Below, piece after piece: positions 53,959-62,529 of a stretch of 64,000 nt of DNA. The first letter of the stretch is position 1; every line of letters begins with the position of its first letter. Under the pieces are notes generated by a model. That model was not told the DNA's origin and searched no databases. It was given only the letters and a program-made list of their open reading frames with translations. Location: assembly GCF_003574965.1 (NCBI RefSeq), contig NZ_CP032317.1:3472001-3536000 (forward strand), read 5' to 3'. Source of the DNA: Hymenobacter oligotrophus (GTDB lineage Bacteria > Bacteroidota > Bacteroidia > Cytophagales > Hymenobacteraceae). The translations under genes were made by a program, and so were the position numbers.

Positions 53959-54670
53959 ACAGAAGCTGCCGACGGTAGAGCTGAATGGTGTTTTCGAGCC
54001 CTAGATACAGCGCGTCGCAAATAAGCGCGTGGCCAATGCTTACCTCCTGCAAGGCCGGCAATTGCTGCTTCAGAAAAGCCAGGTTATCGAGGTCGAGGTC
54101 GTGGCCGGCGTTTACGCCCAAGCCGAGCTGCTGGGCCAAGGCTGCGGCCGCGCGGTAAGGTGCCACGGCCGCCTCGCGGTTGTGGCGGTACTGGGTGGCG
54201 TAGGCTTCGGTATACAGCTCGATGCGGTCGGTGCCGGTGCCCACGGCTGCTTTTACCATTTCCAGGTCGGGGTCGAGGAAAATGCTCACGCGGCAGCCCA
54301 AGGCCTTCAGCTCCTGCACAATGCCCCGAAGGTACTCTTGGTGGCATAGCGTATCCCAACCGGCATTGGAGGTAATGGCATCGGGCGCATCGGGCACCAG
54401 TGTTACTTGCTCGGGGCGCACTTCGCGCACCAACTCCAGGAAATCGGGGGTGGGGTTGCCCTCCACGTTCAGCTCGGTGGTCACGATGCCCTTCAGGTCG
54501 CGCACGTCTTGGTACCGAATGTGGCGCTCGTCGGGGCGGGGGTGCACGGTAATGCCCTCTGCGCCAAACCGCTCGCAGTCGCGCGCGGCTTGCAACACAT
54601 CGGGGCGGTTGTGGCCGCGGGCATTCCGCAGGGTGGCTATTTTATTTATGTTTACGCTAAGCTTTGTCAT
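53957..54670 (-). CDS. pdxJ: Pyridoxine 5'-phosphate synthase
   Basis: 237-residue TIM-barrel enzyme, the last step of the DXP-dependent vitamin B6 pathway. [16 protein letters not shown] at the N-terminus, [45 protein letters not shown] and [13 protein letters not shown] are the conserved active-site strands. The ATG at 54670 is normal. The stop lies in the repeat element next to mnmH. Confidence 0.95.
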   Translation of the reverse strand: MTKLSVNINKIATLRNARGHNRPDVLQAARDCERFGAEGITVHPRPDERHIRYQDVRDLKGIVTTELNVEGNPTPDFLELVREVRPEQVTLVPDAPDAITSNAGWDTLCHQEYLRGIVQELKALGCRVSIFLDPDLEMVKAAVGTGTDRIELYTEAYATQYRHNREAAVAPYRAAAALAQQLGLGVNAGHDLDLDNLAFLKQQLPALQEVSIGHALICDALYLGLENTIQLYRRQLL

Positions 54671-54916
54671 ATCGTGTGGGTGCCCGCTAGCATACGTTGG
54701 GCCGCGGCCAAAGATAGGACGCCGGCCCGGGTGGCGTGCAATGTTGGCGGTGGCCCTAGGTGGTTTGCTGGTTTAGGAAGCGCGGCCACCCAACACCACG
54801 CTGGCCCGGGGCGTATCGGCGGTTGGGCCGCTTGCCGCGCACGTAGCAAACCGGCCCGCGCCCACGGTGTGGCCAAAAGAAGTAATCTTGCACCTCATTT
54901 TTCTGCCGCTTTTGTT

Positions 54917-55378
54917 ATGACGCTGAAAGAACGCATCGACGCCGATATCAAGAAGGCCATGCTGGCCAAAGACAAAGTTCGCCTGACTGCCCTGCGCAGC
55001 ATTAAGTCGCAAATCATGCTAGCCGAAACCGCCGAAGGTTTCCAAGGCAGCCTGACCGCCGACGCCGAGCTGAAGCTCCTCAACAAAGCCGCCAAGCAGC
55101 GCCGCGAAGCCGCCGAGATGTACCAAAAGCAGTTCCGCTCCGACCTCGAGGAGGTAGAGCTGGCCGAACTGGCCATCATCGAAGAGTACCTGCCCGCGCA
55201 GTTGTCGGAGGCCGACCTTACCGAGCGGTTGGTTGAAATTATTGGCCGCGTTGGCGCCACCGGTCCTTCCGACCTAGGCAAAGTAATGGGCGTGGCCGCG
55301 CGCGAGCTGGCCGGCCAAGCCGATGGCCGCGCCATTTCGCAAGAAGTAAACCGCTTGCTCAACAACACGAATTTTTAG
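54917..55378 (+). CDS. GatB/YqeY domain protein
   Basis: 153-residue YqeY-like protein, related to the C-terminal tRNA-binding domain of GatB; role in the cell unclear. TLKERIDADIKKAMLAKDK, ALRSIKSQI, EYLPAQLSEADL and GPSDLGKVMGV match the family. The start at 54917 (MTLKERID) is preceded by TAATCTTG, a possible -7 box. Upstream in-frame codons have no similarity. It is joined to cvpA by a repeat-filled junction. Confidence 0.9.
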   Translation: MTLKERIDADIKKAMLAKDKVRLTALRSIKSQIMLAETAEGFQGSLTADAELKLLNKAAKQRREAAEMYQKQFRSDLEEVELAELAIIEEYLPAQLSEADLTERLVEIIGRVGATGPSDLGKVMGVAARELAGQADGRAISQEVNRLLNNTNF

Positions 55379-55474
55379 GGTCTTGGGGTCTTGGGAGCTT
55401 AGGGGCTTGGCTGACGTTGAGTTGACCATAGCCCCGAACGAGCCCCAAGGCCCTAAGCCCCCAAGACCCCAATT
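55378..55474. repeat. Period-8 inverted repeat between yqeY and cvpA
   Basis: GGTCTTGG-type octamers at 55378-55410 pair with CCCCAAGG-type octamers at 55443-55470; a 26-bp stretch matches with about two mismatches. The element spans exactly from the yqeY stop to the cvpA ATG. Confidence 0.85.
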
Positions 55475-55993
55475 ATGTCCGGCTTCGATTTATTGTTGCT
55501 CGTGCCTTTGGCCGTGGGCGCAGTCAAAGGCTTTCGGCGCGGTATTGTGCTGGAGGTTGCCTCGCTGGTGGCCTTTGTGCTGGGCGTGCTGGGCGGCCTG
55601 AAACTGCTCGGGGCGGCCATTCCGCTGGTGCGCCACTACGTGGGCGAGGCGTTTGGCATGCTGCCGTTGGTGTCGTTTCTGTTGGTGTTTGCCATCATAG
55701 CCTGGGGCGTGCACATGGCCGGCGGGCTGCTGAAAAGCGTGGTACACCTTACGCCCCTAGGCGTGCTCGACAACCTTGTAGGCGGGGCAGCCGGGGCCCT
55801 TAAGTGGGTACTTGGCCTGAGCTTGCTGCTCTACGGCACCGGGCTGGCCGGTTTGCCCATTGCCCAACCGCTCACCCACAACTCGGTGCTGCTGCCCGTG
55901 GTGGCCGAGGCTACGCCGCTGGCCCTGCAAGTGGTGGGCGTGGTGCTGCCGTTTGCCTCCGAGCTGCTTGCCACGCTGCGGAACGTGTTTTAG
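55475..55993 (+). CDS. CvpA family membrane protein
   Basis: 172-residue protein with four hydrophobic helices and the CvpA N-terminus (SGFDLLLLVPLAVGAVKGFRRGIVLEVASL). CvpA family members are linked to colicin V export or envelope stability, with no agreed biochemical role. LVGGAAGALKWVLGLSLLLYG is the typical third helix pair. The ATG at 55475 directly follows the repeat element; a CCTAGG follows the stop. Confidence 0.85.
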   Translation: MSGFDLLLLVPLAVGAVKGFRRGIVLEVASLVAFVLGVLGGLKLLGAAIPLVRHYVGEAFGMLPLVSFLLVFAIIAWGVHMAGGLLKSVVHLTPLGVLDNLVGGAAGALKWVLGLSLLLYGTGLAGLPIAQPLTHNSVLLPVVAEATPLALQVVGVVLPFASELLATLRNVF

Positions 55994-56015
55994 CACCTAG
56001 GGCGTTTGCCTTCCG

Positions 56016-56657
56016 ATGCGCCTGCTGCTGCTCGATAACTTCGATTCCTTTACCTACAACCTGCTCGATTACTTCTGCCAGCTGGGCACCGAAGTAATGG
56101 TGCGCCGCAACGACGTGCCCTTGTCCGAGCTGCTGGCGCTGCCCTTCGATGCGGTGGTGCTGTCGCCGGGGCCGGGTACACCTCGGCAAGCAGGCAACAT
56201 GATGGCTTTGCTCGAGCAAGTGCACCAGCGCGTGCCGGTACTGGGCGTCTGCCTAGGTCATCAGGCCCTAGGCGAGTTTTTCGGGGCCGAACTGGGGCGG
56301 GCCGCGCGGCCCATGCACGGCAAGGTTTCTGAAATGCAGGTGGCGGCAGGGGAGGAGCTGTTTGCCGGCCTGCCCGCGCGCATGCCCGTTACGCGCTACC
56401 ACTCGTTGGTGCTCCGCAATTTGCCGCCAACGCTGGTGCCCTTGGCCTACACCGCCGACGCCGACCACGAGCTGATGGCCTTGCGCCACCACGCGCTGCC
56501 GCTCTACGGCGTGCAGTTTCACCCAGAGGCGCTGCTAACCACCCACGGGCTGGCCATGCTGCGTAATTGGGTACGGATTGCGTATCATTGCACAGGTGTG
56601 GCCACGCAGTTGGCCCCGCCCAAGGCGCTTATTGAGAACGATGGAATTGCAGATTAA
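56016..56657 (+). CDS. Anthranilate/aminodeoxychorismate synthase component II (glutamine amidotransferase)
   Basis: 213-residue class I glutamine amidotransferase that supplies ammonia for anthranilate or para-aminobenzoate synthesis. LLLLDNFDSFTYNL, LSPGPGTP, nucleophile Cys79 in LGVCLGHQALGEFFG, and YGVQFHPEALLT with the catalytic His. TrpG and PabA cannot be separated; no trp gene is adjacent, so a folate role is possible. Overlaps the next gene by 17 bp. Two CCTAGG sites lie 15 bp apart around the catalytic loop. Confidence 0.88.
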   Translation: MRLLLLDNFDSFTYNLLDYFCQLGTEVMVRRNDVPLSELLALPFDAVVLSPGPGTPRQAGNMMALLEQVHQRVPVLGVCLGHQALGEFFGAELGRAARPMHGKVSEMQVAAGEELFAGLPARMPVTRYHSLVLRNLPPTLVPLAYTADADHELMALRHHALPLYGVQFHPEALLTTHGLAMLRNWVRIAYHCTGVATQLAPPKALIENDGIAD

Positions 56658-57423
56658 GCAGCACAGCGGATTCAAATATGTGGATGAGGGCAGCGGCGAG
56701 GTATTGCTGCTGCTGCACGGCTTGTTCGGGGCTCTCAGCAACTGGCAAGGCGTTATCGACGAGTTTGCCCGCGATTATCGCGTTGTCATACCGATGCTGC
56801 CCGTGTACGATATGCCCCTCACGCGGGCCGGCATTACGGGCTTGGTCGAGTTTGTGGAAGGCTTCGTGAAAACCATGGGCCTGAACGAGCCAGCTACCGT
56901 GCTCGGCAACTCTTTGGGCGGCCACGTGGCGCTGGTGTACACCTTGCGCAACTCCGCGCGGGTGCAGCGCCTGGTGCTTACGGGCAGCAGCGGCCTGTTC
57001 GAAGACTCTATGGGCGGCTCCTTCCCGCGCCGCGGCGATTACGCCTACGTGCAGGAGCGCGTGGCCTACACCTTCTACGACCCCAAGGTGGCTACCAAGG
57101 AGCTGGTCGATGAGGTGTTCGATGTTACGAACTCCAATGCCAAGTGCTTGCGCATCATTACCATTGCGCGTTCGGCACAGCGCCACAACCTCACCAAGGA
57201 CCTAGGCCGCATTCAGGTGCCCGTGTTGCTGATCTGGGGCCTCAACGACACCATTACGCCGCCACTTGTAGCCCACGAGTTTCACCGTTTGCTGCCCAAC
57301 TCCGAACTGCACTTCCTCGATCATTGCGGCCACGCCCCCATGATGGAGCGCCCACAGGCGTTTAACCGCCTGTTGCATCAGTTTTTGCAGCAACAAGTGC
57401 CCCAGCCCACCATCGGCGCGTAG
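56641..57423 (+). CDS. Alpha/beta hydrolase
   Basis: 260-residue esterase or lipase-like enzyme. Oxyanion motif LLHGLFGALSNWQG, nucleophile Ser in LGNSLGGHVALVY, acid in WGLNDTITPP and His in LDHCGHAPMMERP. The start at 56641 gives MELQIKQHSG and overlaps the amidotransferase end by 17 bp; operon likely. Substrate unknown. Confidence 0.85.
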   Translation: MELQIKQHSGFKYVDEGSGEVLLLLHGLFGALSNWQGVIDEFARDYRVVIPMLPVYDMPLTRAGITGLVEFVEGFVKTMGLNEPATVLGNSLGGHVALVYTLRNSARVQRLVLTGSSGLFEDSMGGSFPRRGDYAYVQERVAYTFYDPKVATKELVDEVFDVTNSNAKCLRIITIARSAQRHNLTKDLGRIQVPVLLIWGLNDTITPPLVAHEFHRLLPNSELHFLDHCGHAPMMERPQAFNRLLHQFLQQQVPQPTIGA

Positions 57424-57571
57424 TTTGGCGCTGGCCACGCAGCAAAATCGCCGACCGACTCGTAGTTTGGGCTAGCCTGCTGTTGCGGCCCGGCGCCGCG
57501 CCCGCAACCTAGTGCACCGTTTGTCGCTTATACACCAGCGACTAATTTTCCACCGCTTACCCCGGGTTGTC

Positions 57572-58252
57572 ATGCACTCGATGCTCGCCGAAGACCTGCT
57601 GAACCAAATGATTCCGCCGCTGAAGGTATCCGACTCGGCGGGCAAGGCAGCGCGTTGGCTGGAGGAATTCCACGTCGATCAGCTGCCCGTGGTACAAAAC
57701 CGCCAGTACCGGGGCATGGTTACCGAGGCCGACCTAATCGATGTGGCCACCAACCCCGAGCAGCTGCTTGGCAGCGTGGCCTTTGGTTTTGCTGAGGTGC
57801 ACGTGCAGCGCGACCAGCACTTTTACTCCGTGATGGAAATGGCCATCCGCAATAAGGTGCAGCTGGTGCCCGTGCTCGACGACCAACGCGAGTACCTAGG
57901 CGTGGTAACCGTAGGCGATACGCTGGCCGCGTTCGGGCAAATACCCGGCAACGCCGGCGAAAGCGGCATCCTGGTGATGTCGATGGAAGAGCGGGACTAC
58001 TCCTTGAGCCAAATCAGCCGCTACATCGAGGAAAACAACGCCAAAGTGCTCAGCTCGCACGTAGCCGAAGACGAGTCCGATACGCGCCGCATTCGTCTGA
58101 CGCTTAAGTTGAATACCAGCAACATGGGCCGCATTGTGGCTACGCTCGAGCGGTTCGGGTACGTGATAACGGCGCAGTTCAGCGGAGCCGGCGAAATTAC
58201 CGAGGCCGACCAAGAGCGCCTCGATTCGCTGATGCGCTACCTGAGTTTGTAG
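57572..58252 (+). CDS. CBS domain protein
   Basis: 226-residue cytoplasmic regulator-like protein. Two CBS motifs (AEDLLNQMIPPLKVSDSAGK...GMVTEADLIDV; HFYSVMEMAIRNKVQLVPVLD...GVVTVGDTLAAF) form an adenine-nucleotide-binding Bateman module. The C-terminal part resembles an ACT-like domain (RIRLTLKLNTSNMGRIVATLERFGYVI). The start at 57572 was chosen; 57581 (MLAEDLL) is possible. The stop is 3 bp before the GTG of the next gene, so they are likely co-transcribed. Confidence 0.85.
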   Translation: MHSMLAEDLLNQMIPPLKVSDSAGKAARWLEEFHVDQLPVVQNRQYRGMVTEADLIDVATNPEQLLGSVAFGFAEVHVQRDQHFYSVMEMAIRNKVQLVPVLDDQREYLGVVTVGDTLAAFGQIPGNAGESGILVMSMEERDYSLSQISRYIEENNAKVLSSHVAEDESDTRRIRLTLKLNTSNMGRIVATLERFGYVITAQFSGAGEITEADQERLDSLMRYLSL

Positions 58253-58255
58253 CCA

Positions 58256-59743
58256 GTGCGAACAGCCGTAGTTGCCGCCATCCTTTGGATAGCGTTGTGG
58301 GGTGCGGCCACCGCCGCCAAGGTCGGCAACCTCGCTGTACACAACGCTGCTCATGCGGGGCCTCCGCCCGATTCGGTGCGGCGCGTTGCCCTCGATAGCC
58401 TGCTGGCTGCACAGTGCCCCGGCTACTCGGCCGTGCGGGTTGGCCAGGTATTATTCGTCGGCAACGAGGTAACTAAAGAGCACATCTTGCGCGCCGAACT
58501 CGATTTCCGCGAAGGCGACACCCTGCAAGTAGCCGAGTTGGCCTCCCGCCTCGAGCGAAACCGGGCGCGGCTCTACAACCTGCAACTGTTCAACCAAGTA
58601 GCGGCCCAAGTAACCTGCCGCGACGGCGAGCTGATTGTGTTGTTTGGAGTGCAGGAGCGCTGGTACACGTTTCCGGTGCCCATTTTCTCCTTCGCCGACC
58701 GCAACATCCGCTCCTGGCTCGACCGGCCCGACCGCTGGCAGCGCTTCGATTACGGTTTGCACCTCACGCGCTACAATTTTCGGGGACGCAACGAGCAATT
58801 GCTGGGCAACTTGCAGTTTGGATTCAACCGCAAATACGAGCTGTTTTACCTCACGCCTTCCCTAGGTCGATTCCGGCGCATGGGCCTATCGGTAGGGGCT
58901 TCGCTGCTGCAAAGCCGCGCCCTCGACTATGATACCCGCCAAGATCAGCTGCTGGCGCTGCGCACCGACAACGCCTTTCCGGTACAGCGCTGGTACGTAA
59001 CCGGCGGATTGCGCTGGCGCCGCACCGTGCAGCGCCTCACCACGCTCGATGGCTATTATTACCACGAACGCATTTCCGACTCGGTGCAGCGGCGCAACCC
59101 CAATTATTTCCTAGGTGCCCGCCAGCGCGCATTCGTGGATGTGGTGCTGAGCCGCACCCTCAACCAGCGCAACTCGTTTGCCTATCCGCTTAGTGGGTCT
59201 TTTCTGCAGCTTAGCCTCACGCAGCGGTTCTTCGTGGCATCGGCCAGCCCACCCATCACTACGCTTGCCGGCCGCTATGCCCGATACTTCGACCTAGGCA
59301 AGGGCTTTTACTACAGCGCCAGCGGCGAGGCCCGGCTCCGGATAGCCCAGCGCCTGGCCTACGCCGATAGCCGCGCCCTGGGGTACCGCCAGGCCTTGGT
59401 CCGCGGTTACGATTCGTTCGTTGTGGATGGCCGCCACTACGGCGTGGTGCGGCAAGGCCTCTCGTACCGCATCTTCGACGCCGGCCGGCTGAACTTGCCC
59501 ATGCTCAACGACCCGCGCCTGAACCGCGTGCCCCTAGTGCTCTATTTGAATACATTTGCCGATGCGGGGTACGTGGCCGAGCGCTCCGTGCCCGCCACCA
59601 ACCGCTTGCCCAATCAGTTGCTTGCCAGCTTGGGTGTAGGTTTGCACCTGGTAACCTACTACGATCGGGTGTTCACGCTGGAGTACGCCCGAACGCTCAA
59701 TGGCTTTGGCGGTTTCTTTTTCCGCACCGAATTTCCCATTTAA
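58256..59743 (+). CDS. BamA/TamA-like outer membrane protein with one POTRA domain
   Basis: 495-residue Omp85-like protein. After a signal-like N-terminus (GTG start, MRTAVVAAILWIALWGAATA) comes one POTRA domain (VGQVLFVGNEVTKEHILRAEL...ELIVLFGVQERWYTF). A ~350-residue barrel region follows and ends in Ile (FFFRTEFPI). It is shorter than TamA (three POTRAs) and BamA (five). Function is unknown; it may insert or translocate envelope proteins. It lies 3 bp after the CBS gene and 27 bp before nadK. Confidence 0.75.
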   Translation: MRTAVVAAILWIALWGAATAAKVGNLAVHNAAHAGPPPDSVRRVALDSLLAAQCPGYSAVRVGQVLFVGNEVTKEHILRAELDFREGDTLQVAELASRLERNRARLYNLQLFNQVAAQVTCRDGELIVLFGVQERWYTFPVPIFSFADRNIRSWLDRPDRWQRFDYGLHLTRYNFRGRNEQLLGNLQFGFNRKYELFYLTPSLGRFRRMGLSVGASLLQSRALDYDTRQDQLLALRTDNAFPVQRWYVTGGLRWRRTVQRLTTLDGYYYHERISDSVQRRNPNYFLGARQRAFVDVVLSRTLNQRNSFAYPLSGSFLQLSLTQRFFVASASPPITTLAGRYARYFDLGKGFYYSASGEARLRIAQRLAYADSRALGYRQALVRGYDSFVVDGRHYGVVRQGLSYRIFDAGRLNLPMLNDPRLNRVPLVLYLNTFADAGYVAERSVPATNRLPNQLLASLGVGLHLVTYYDRVFTLEYARTLNGFGGFFFRTEFPI

Positions 59744-59770
59744 GCGCCTGTTCAACCTAGGGCCCCACGT

Positions 59771-60661
59771 ATGCGCATTGCCATTCAGGGAAAACCATTC
59801 GAGGCCGATATGGCGCCGCACCTGCAGCAGTTGTTCGATGAGCTAGCTGCTCGTCAGGCTGTTATTGCGGTAGCCGAAACATTTCGCGAGTACCTACAGC
59901 ACCTACGTTTGCCAGAGGGCATCTCCACCTTCCGGCGGGGCGACTCACTGCGCGGAACCGACTTTGTGCTTAGCATTGGCGGCGATGGTACCCTGCTCGA
60001 TACGGTTACCTACGTCGGCAAGCACGAAATTCCCATCCTAGGTATCAACACCGGGCGGTTGGGGTTTTTGTCGACCGTGCCGCCCGACCGCATTCCGCAG
60101 GCCATTGATGCTCTGTTTCGCGGGCACTTCACGCTCGAGCGCCGTAGCCTCATCCATGCCGATACCGACCCGGATGTGTTCGGCGGCCTCGATTTTGGCC
60201 TCAACGAATTCTCCATCCTCAAGCGCGATTCATCGTCGATGATCGTGGTACACACGTACATCGACGGCGAATACCTAAACTCTTATTGGGCCGACGGCCT
60301 GGTGGTTTCAACGCCCACAGGCTCCACGGGCTATTCGTTGAGCTGCGGCGGGCCGGTAATGTTGCCGCAAACCAACAATTTCATCATCGCTCCCGTATGC
60401 CCCCACAACCTGAACGTCCGACCACTCATCGTACCCGATCATAGCATCATCTCGTTCGAAATCGAGGGCCGCAGCAACAACTTCCTGTTGTCGCTCGATT
60501 CGCGTTCCGTAACAGTCGATGCCGGGGTGCAAATAGCGGTCCGACGTGAAAAATTCGACGCAACATTAGTAAAGCTAAACCACGTGAATTTCCTTAGCAC
60601 CCTGCGCAGCAAGCTCAATTGGGGCCTCGATCGACGCAACCCTGCTGGACTATCCATGTAA
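59771..60661 (+). CDS. nadK: NAD kinase
   Basis: 296-residue ATP-dependent NAD kinase that makes NADP. The catalytic GGDGT is at 70-74 (Asp72). GLNEFSILKRDSSSM holds the Asn-Glu that binds NAD. STPTGSTGYSLSCGGPV and PLIVPDHSIISFEI are further conserved loops. Length is normal. Sits in an envelope-gene series that ends in uppS and bamA. Confidence 0.95.
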   Translation: MRIAIQGKPFEADMAPHLQQLFDELAARQAVIAVAETFREYLQHLRLPEGISTFRRGDSLRGTDFVLSIGGDGTLLDTVTYVGKHEIPILGINTGRLGFLSTVPPDRIPQAIDALFRGHFTLERRSLIHADTDPDVFGGLDFGLNEFSILKRDSSSMIVVHTYIDGEYLNSYWADGLVVSTPTGSTGYSLSCGGPVMLPQTNNFIIAPVCPHNLNVRPLIVPDHSIISFEIEGRSNNFLLSLDSRSVTVDAGVQIAVRREKFDATLVKLNHVNFLSTLRSKLNWGLDRRNPAGLSM

Positions 60662-60683
60662 AGCATCGGATTTTTTCTATGAA

Positions 60684-60717
60684 TTGTTTTTAAAACCCAG
60701 AGTGCCTACTACTTTTG
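60684..60717 (+). promoter_or_regulatory. Promoter of DUF6089 gene pair
   Basis: TTG at 60684-60686 and TACTTTTG at 60710-60717 (TAnnTTTG), spacing 23 nt. It is in an AT-rich stretch after nadK, 74 bp before the ATG at 60792. Confidence 0.55.
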
Positions 60718-60791
60718 TTCTTGACTGCAACCGTATCCGCATGGGTACTTGGCTTTCCTAATTCGATATTTCTAACCCCGCTCCACATAGT

Positions 60792-61682
60792 ATGAAGAAA
60801 CTCTTGACTCTCACCCTGACGCTGGTACTGGCGCTGGTGCTGGTAGCCAACCAGGCGAGTGCCCAGCAGTTCAGCAAGCGGAAGCAGTACAACTCGGTAG
60901 GCGTGAGCCTGAACGCGATGAACTATTTCGGTGACATCGTGCCCAAGCCCAGCATCACTAGCTTGCGTTTTGCTGCCACTCGCCCCAACATCGGCCTGAG
61001 CTTTACCCACCGTTTCGCCCCGCGCATTTCGGCCCGTGGTAGCTTGTCGTACGGCCGCATCACCGGCGACGACGCCAAAGCCGCTGATGACACCGATCCG
61101 GACGCTAAGTACCGCTACAACCGTAACATGAACTTCCGCAACGACATTGTGGAATTGTCAGCTGTAGGTATTTTCGATCTGATAGAAAACCGCAACAACT
61201 ACCTCAAGCGTCCGGACTTTGTGCCTTACGTTTTCGGCGGTGTGTCGGTGTTTCACCATAATCCAAAAGGCCAGGATGCAAGCGGCAACTTTGTAGCACT
61301 GCAACCCCTCGGCACCGAAGGACAACGAGTGAATGGCGACGGCACGTACGGCCTGTGGCAGATCTCGATTCCGTTTGGTGGTGGTGTGCGTTACAAACTA
61401 AACAAAAGCTTTGACCTGGGCTTCGAAATCGGCTGGCGCAAAACCTTCACCGATTACCTCGACGACGTAAGCGGTAACTTCGCTCCCGACGCCCAACTGC
61501 TCACCGACCAAGCCAAATACTTTGGCCGTGGCATCACTCGAAGCACTCAAGGCGAATTTGCTCGTTTCAATGAGCCCGGCCAGATGCGTGGCAAGAGCAA
61601 TGAAGACGACTGGTACATCGTTACTGGTTTTTCGCTAAACTACATTCTCGCTCCTCGCGTTAAGAGCCCCAAGTTCCGTTAA
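60792..61682 (+). CDS. DUF6089 family outer membrane protein (copy 1)
   Basis: 296-residue exported protein with signal peptide (MKKLLTLTLTLVLALVLVANQASAQ) and a small beta-barrel pattern of alternating residues: YNSVGVSLNAMNYFGDIVP, ISARGSLSYGRITGDD, VPYVFGGVSVFHHNP, FDLGFEIGWRKTFTDYLDDV. I place it in DUF6089; function unknown. Homologous to the next gene and 38 bp upstream of it. No CCTAGG site. Confidence 0.8.
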   Translation: MKKLLTLTLTLVLALVLVANQASAQQFSKRKQYNSVGVSLNAMNYFGDIVPKPSITSLRFAATRPNIGLSFTHRFAPRISARGSLSYGRITGDDAKAADDTDPDAKYRYNRNMNFRNDIVELSAVGIFDLIENRNNYLKRPDFVPYVFGGVSVFHHNPKGQDASGNFVALQPLGTEGQRVNGDGTYGLWQISIPFGGGVRYKLNKSFDLGFEIGWRKTFTDYLDDVSGNFAPDAQLLTDQAKYFGRGITRSTQGEFARFNEPGQMRGKSNEDDWYIVTGFSLNYILAPRVKSPKFR

Positions 61683-61719
61683 TCAGTCGTTGGCTGCCTG
61701 CCAACGCAGCCTTCTCCTG

Positions 61720-62457
61720 ATGACAAAGACATTCCTCTTCAAAACGCTCCTTGTTTGCTCCGTGCAAGCAGGGGGCGTTTTTTTTGCCCAAAGCGCAACC
61801 GCTCAAAACACCAGCGAAATCGGGTTAGGTCTAGGTGCCCTGAACTACAAAGGCGAATTAGCACCTGAATACCGGCTGCTCAACAATCGGCCAGCTGTAT
61901 CGGCCTTCTACCGAAAGGATATCTCGGCGCCGGTTACCTTGCGCGGCACCGTAACGTACGGATTGATCCGGGGTAACGACGCCGACTTGACGGGAGAAGG
62001 CGGAAACCCGTTGCCACTGCCAGCCTACCGGCAAGCCAACCTGAAGGGTTCGTTGCTCGATGTATCAGCCACTCTCGAATACAACTTCTTCGACTTTCAT
62101 AACCGACGCGACAAGGTCCGTTTCACACCTTATGTGTACACGGGCATTGCTGGTTTTCTAGGCTTTACCCGTTTATCAGGCCCGTTGCCCGGTTTTGATG
62201 AAAAAAGCAACACCCTAGGGCTGGCTATTCCGGCGGGGGTAGGGCTCAAACTGGCGCTGTCGCGGCGTTGGAACCTAGGGCTCGAAACCGGCGCGCGGCG
62301 GGCACTTACCGATTTGCTCGACCACGTTAAAGACCAAAGCCCGGCCGTAGCCAACCGCTTCGATAAGGATTGGTATTATTACTCAGGGGTAAGCGTGTCG
62401 TTTACTTTCTACAAAATCAACTGCCCCGATTCGTACGGCAACAAGCCGCGCCTGTAG
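61720..62457 (+). CDS. DUF6089-like outer membrane protein (copy 2)
   Basis: 245-residue exported barrel protein. Signal peptide MTKTFLFKTLLVCSVQAGG, then EIGLGLGALNYKGELAPEY, TLRGTVTYGLIRGNDAD, FTPYVYTGIAGFLGF and NLGLETGARRALTDLLDHV, parallel to the segments of the upstream gene. Shorter and more diverged copy. The start at 61720 was chosen for the signal peptide. Followed by uppS after 72 bp. Confidence 0.75.
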   Translation: MTKTFLFKTLLVCSVQAGGVFFAQSATAQNTSEIGLGLGALNYKGELAPEYRLLNNRPAVSAFYRKDISAPVTLRGTVTYGLIRGNDADLTGEGGNPLPLPAYRQANLKGSLLDVSATLEYNFFDFHNRRDKVRFTPYVYTGIAGFLGFTRLSGPLPGFDEKSNTLGLAIPAGVGLKLALSRRWNLGLETGARRALTDLLDHVKDQSPAVANRFDKDWYYYSGVSVSFTFYKINCPDSYGNKPRL

Positions 62458-62529
62458 CGCTAAGGCACTCAAATCCGGGCGTATGCAACCATTTGCGTAA
62501 CTTGCGGCCTCTTTACGCAAACACTACGC

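Larger units (their letters stand above)
1926..62279. repeat. Highly iterated palindrome CCTAGG across the window
   Basis: About 98 sites by eye. Starts: 1926 1975 2398 2989 5302 6923 7132 7299 8028 8698 10215 10479 10904 11792 12042 12636 13047 13616 14232 14487 15220 15481 16320 17287 17677 19157 19721 21039 21470 22311 22728 24744 25417 25453 25867 27812 28822 28936 29394 29749 30213 30836 31283 31772 32836 32922 33119 33359 33518 34605 35107 35148 36141 36887 38453 38639 39067 39288 39396 39756 39846 40024 40736 41003 42137 44147 44473 44499 45934 46252 46300 47059 47157 47771 50002 50112 50356 50776 51645 51699 52176 53241 53440 54755 55273 55756 55996 56252 56267 57201 57895 58861 59110 59293 59756 60037 62214 62274. 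The favoured context is GCCCTAGGTG or its complement. Confidence 0.9.

Noticed and set aside
54407-54916. Long N-terminal extension of the YqeY protein
   Set aside because: It runs through pdxJ antisense sequence; the conserved YqeY start is at 54917.
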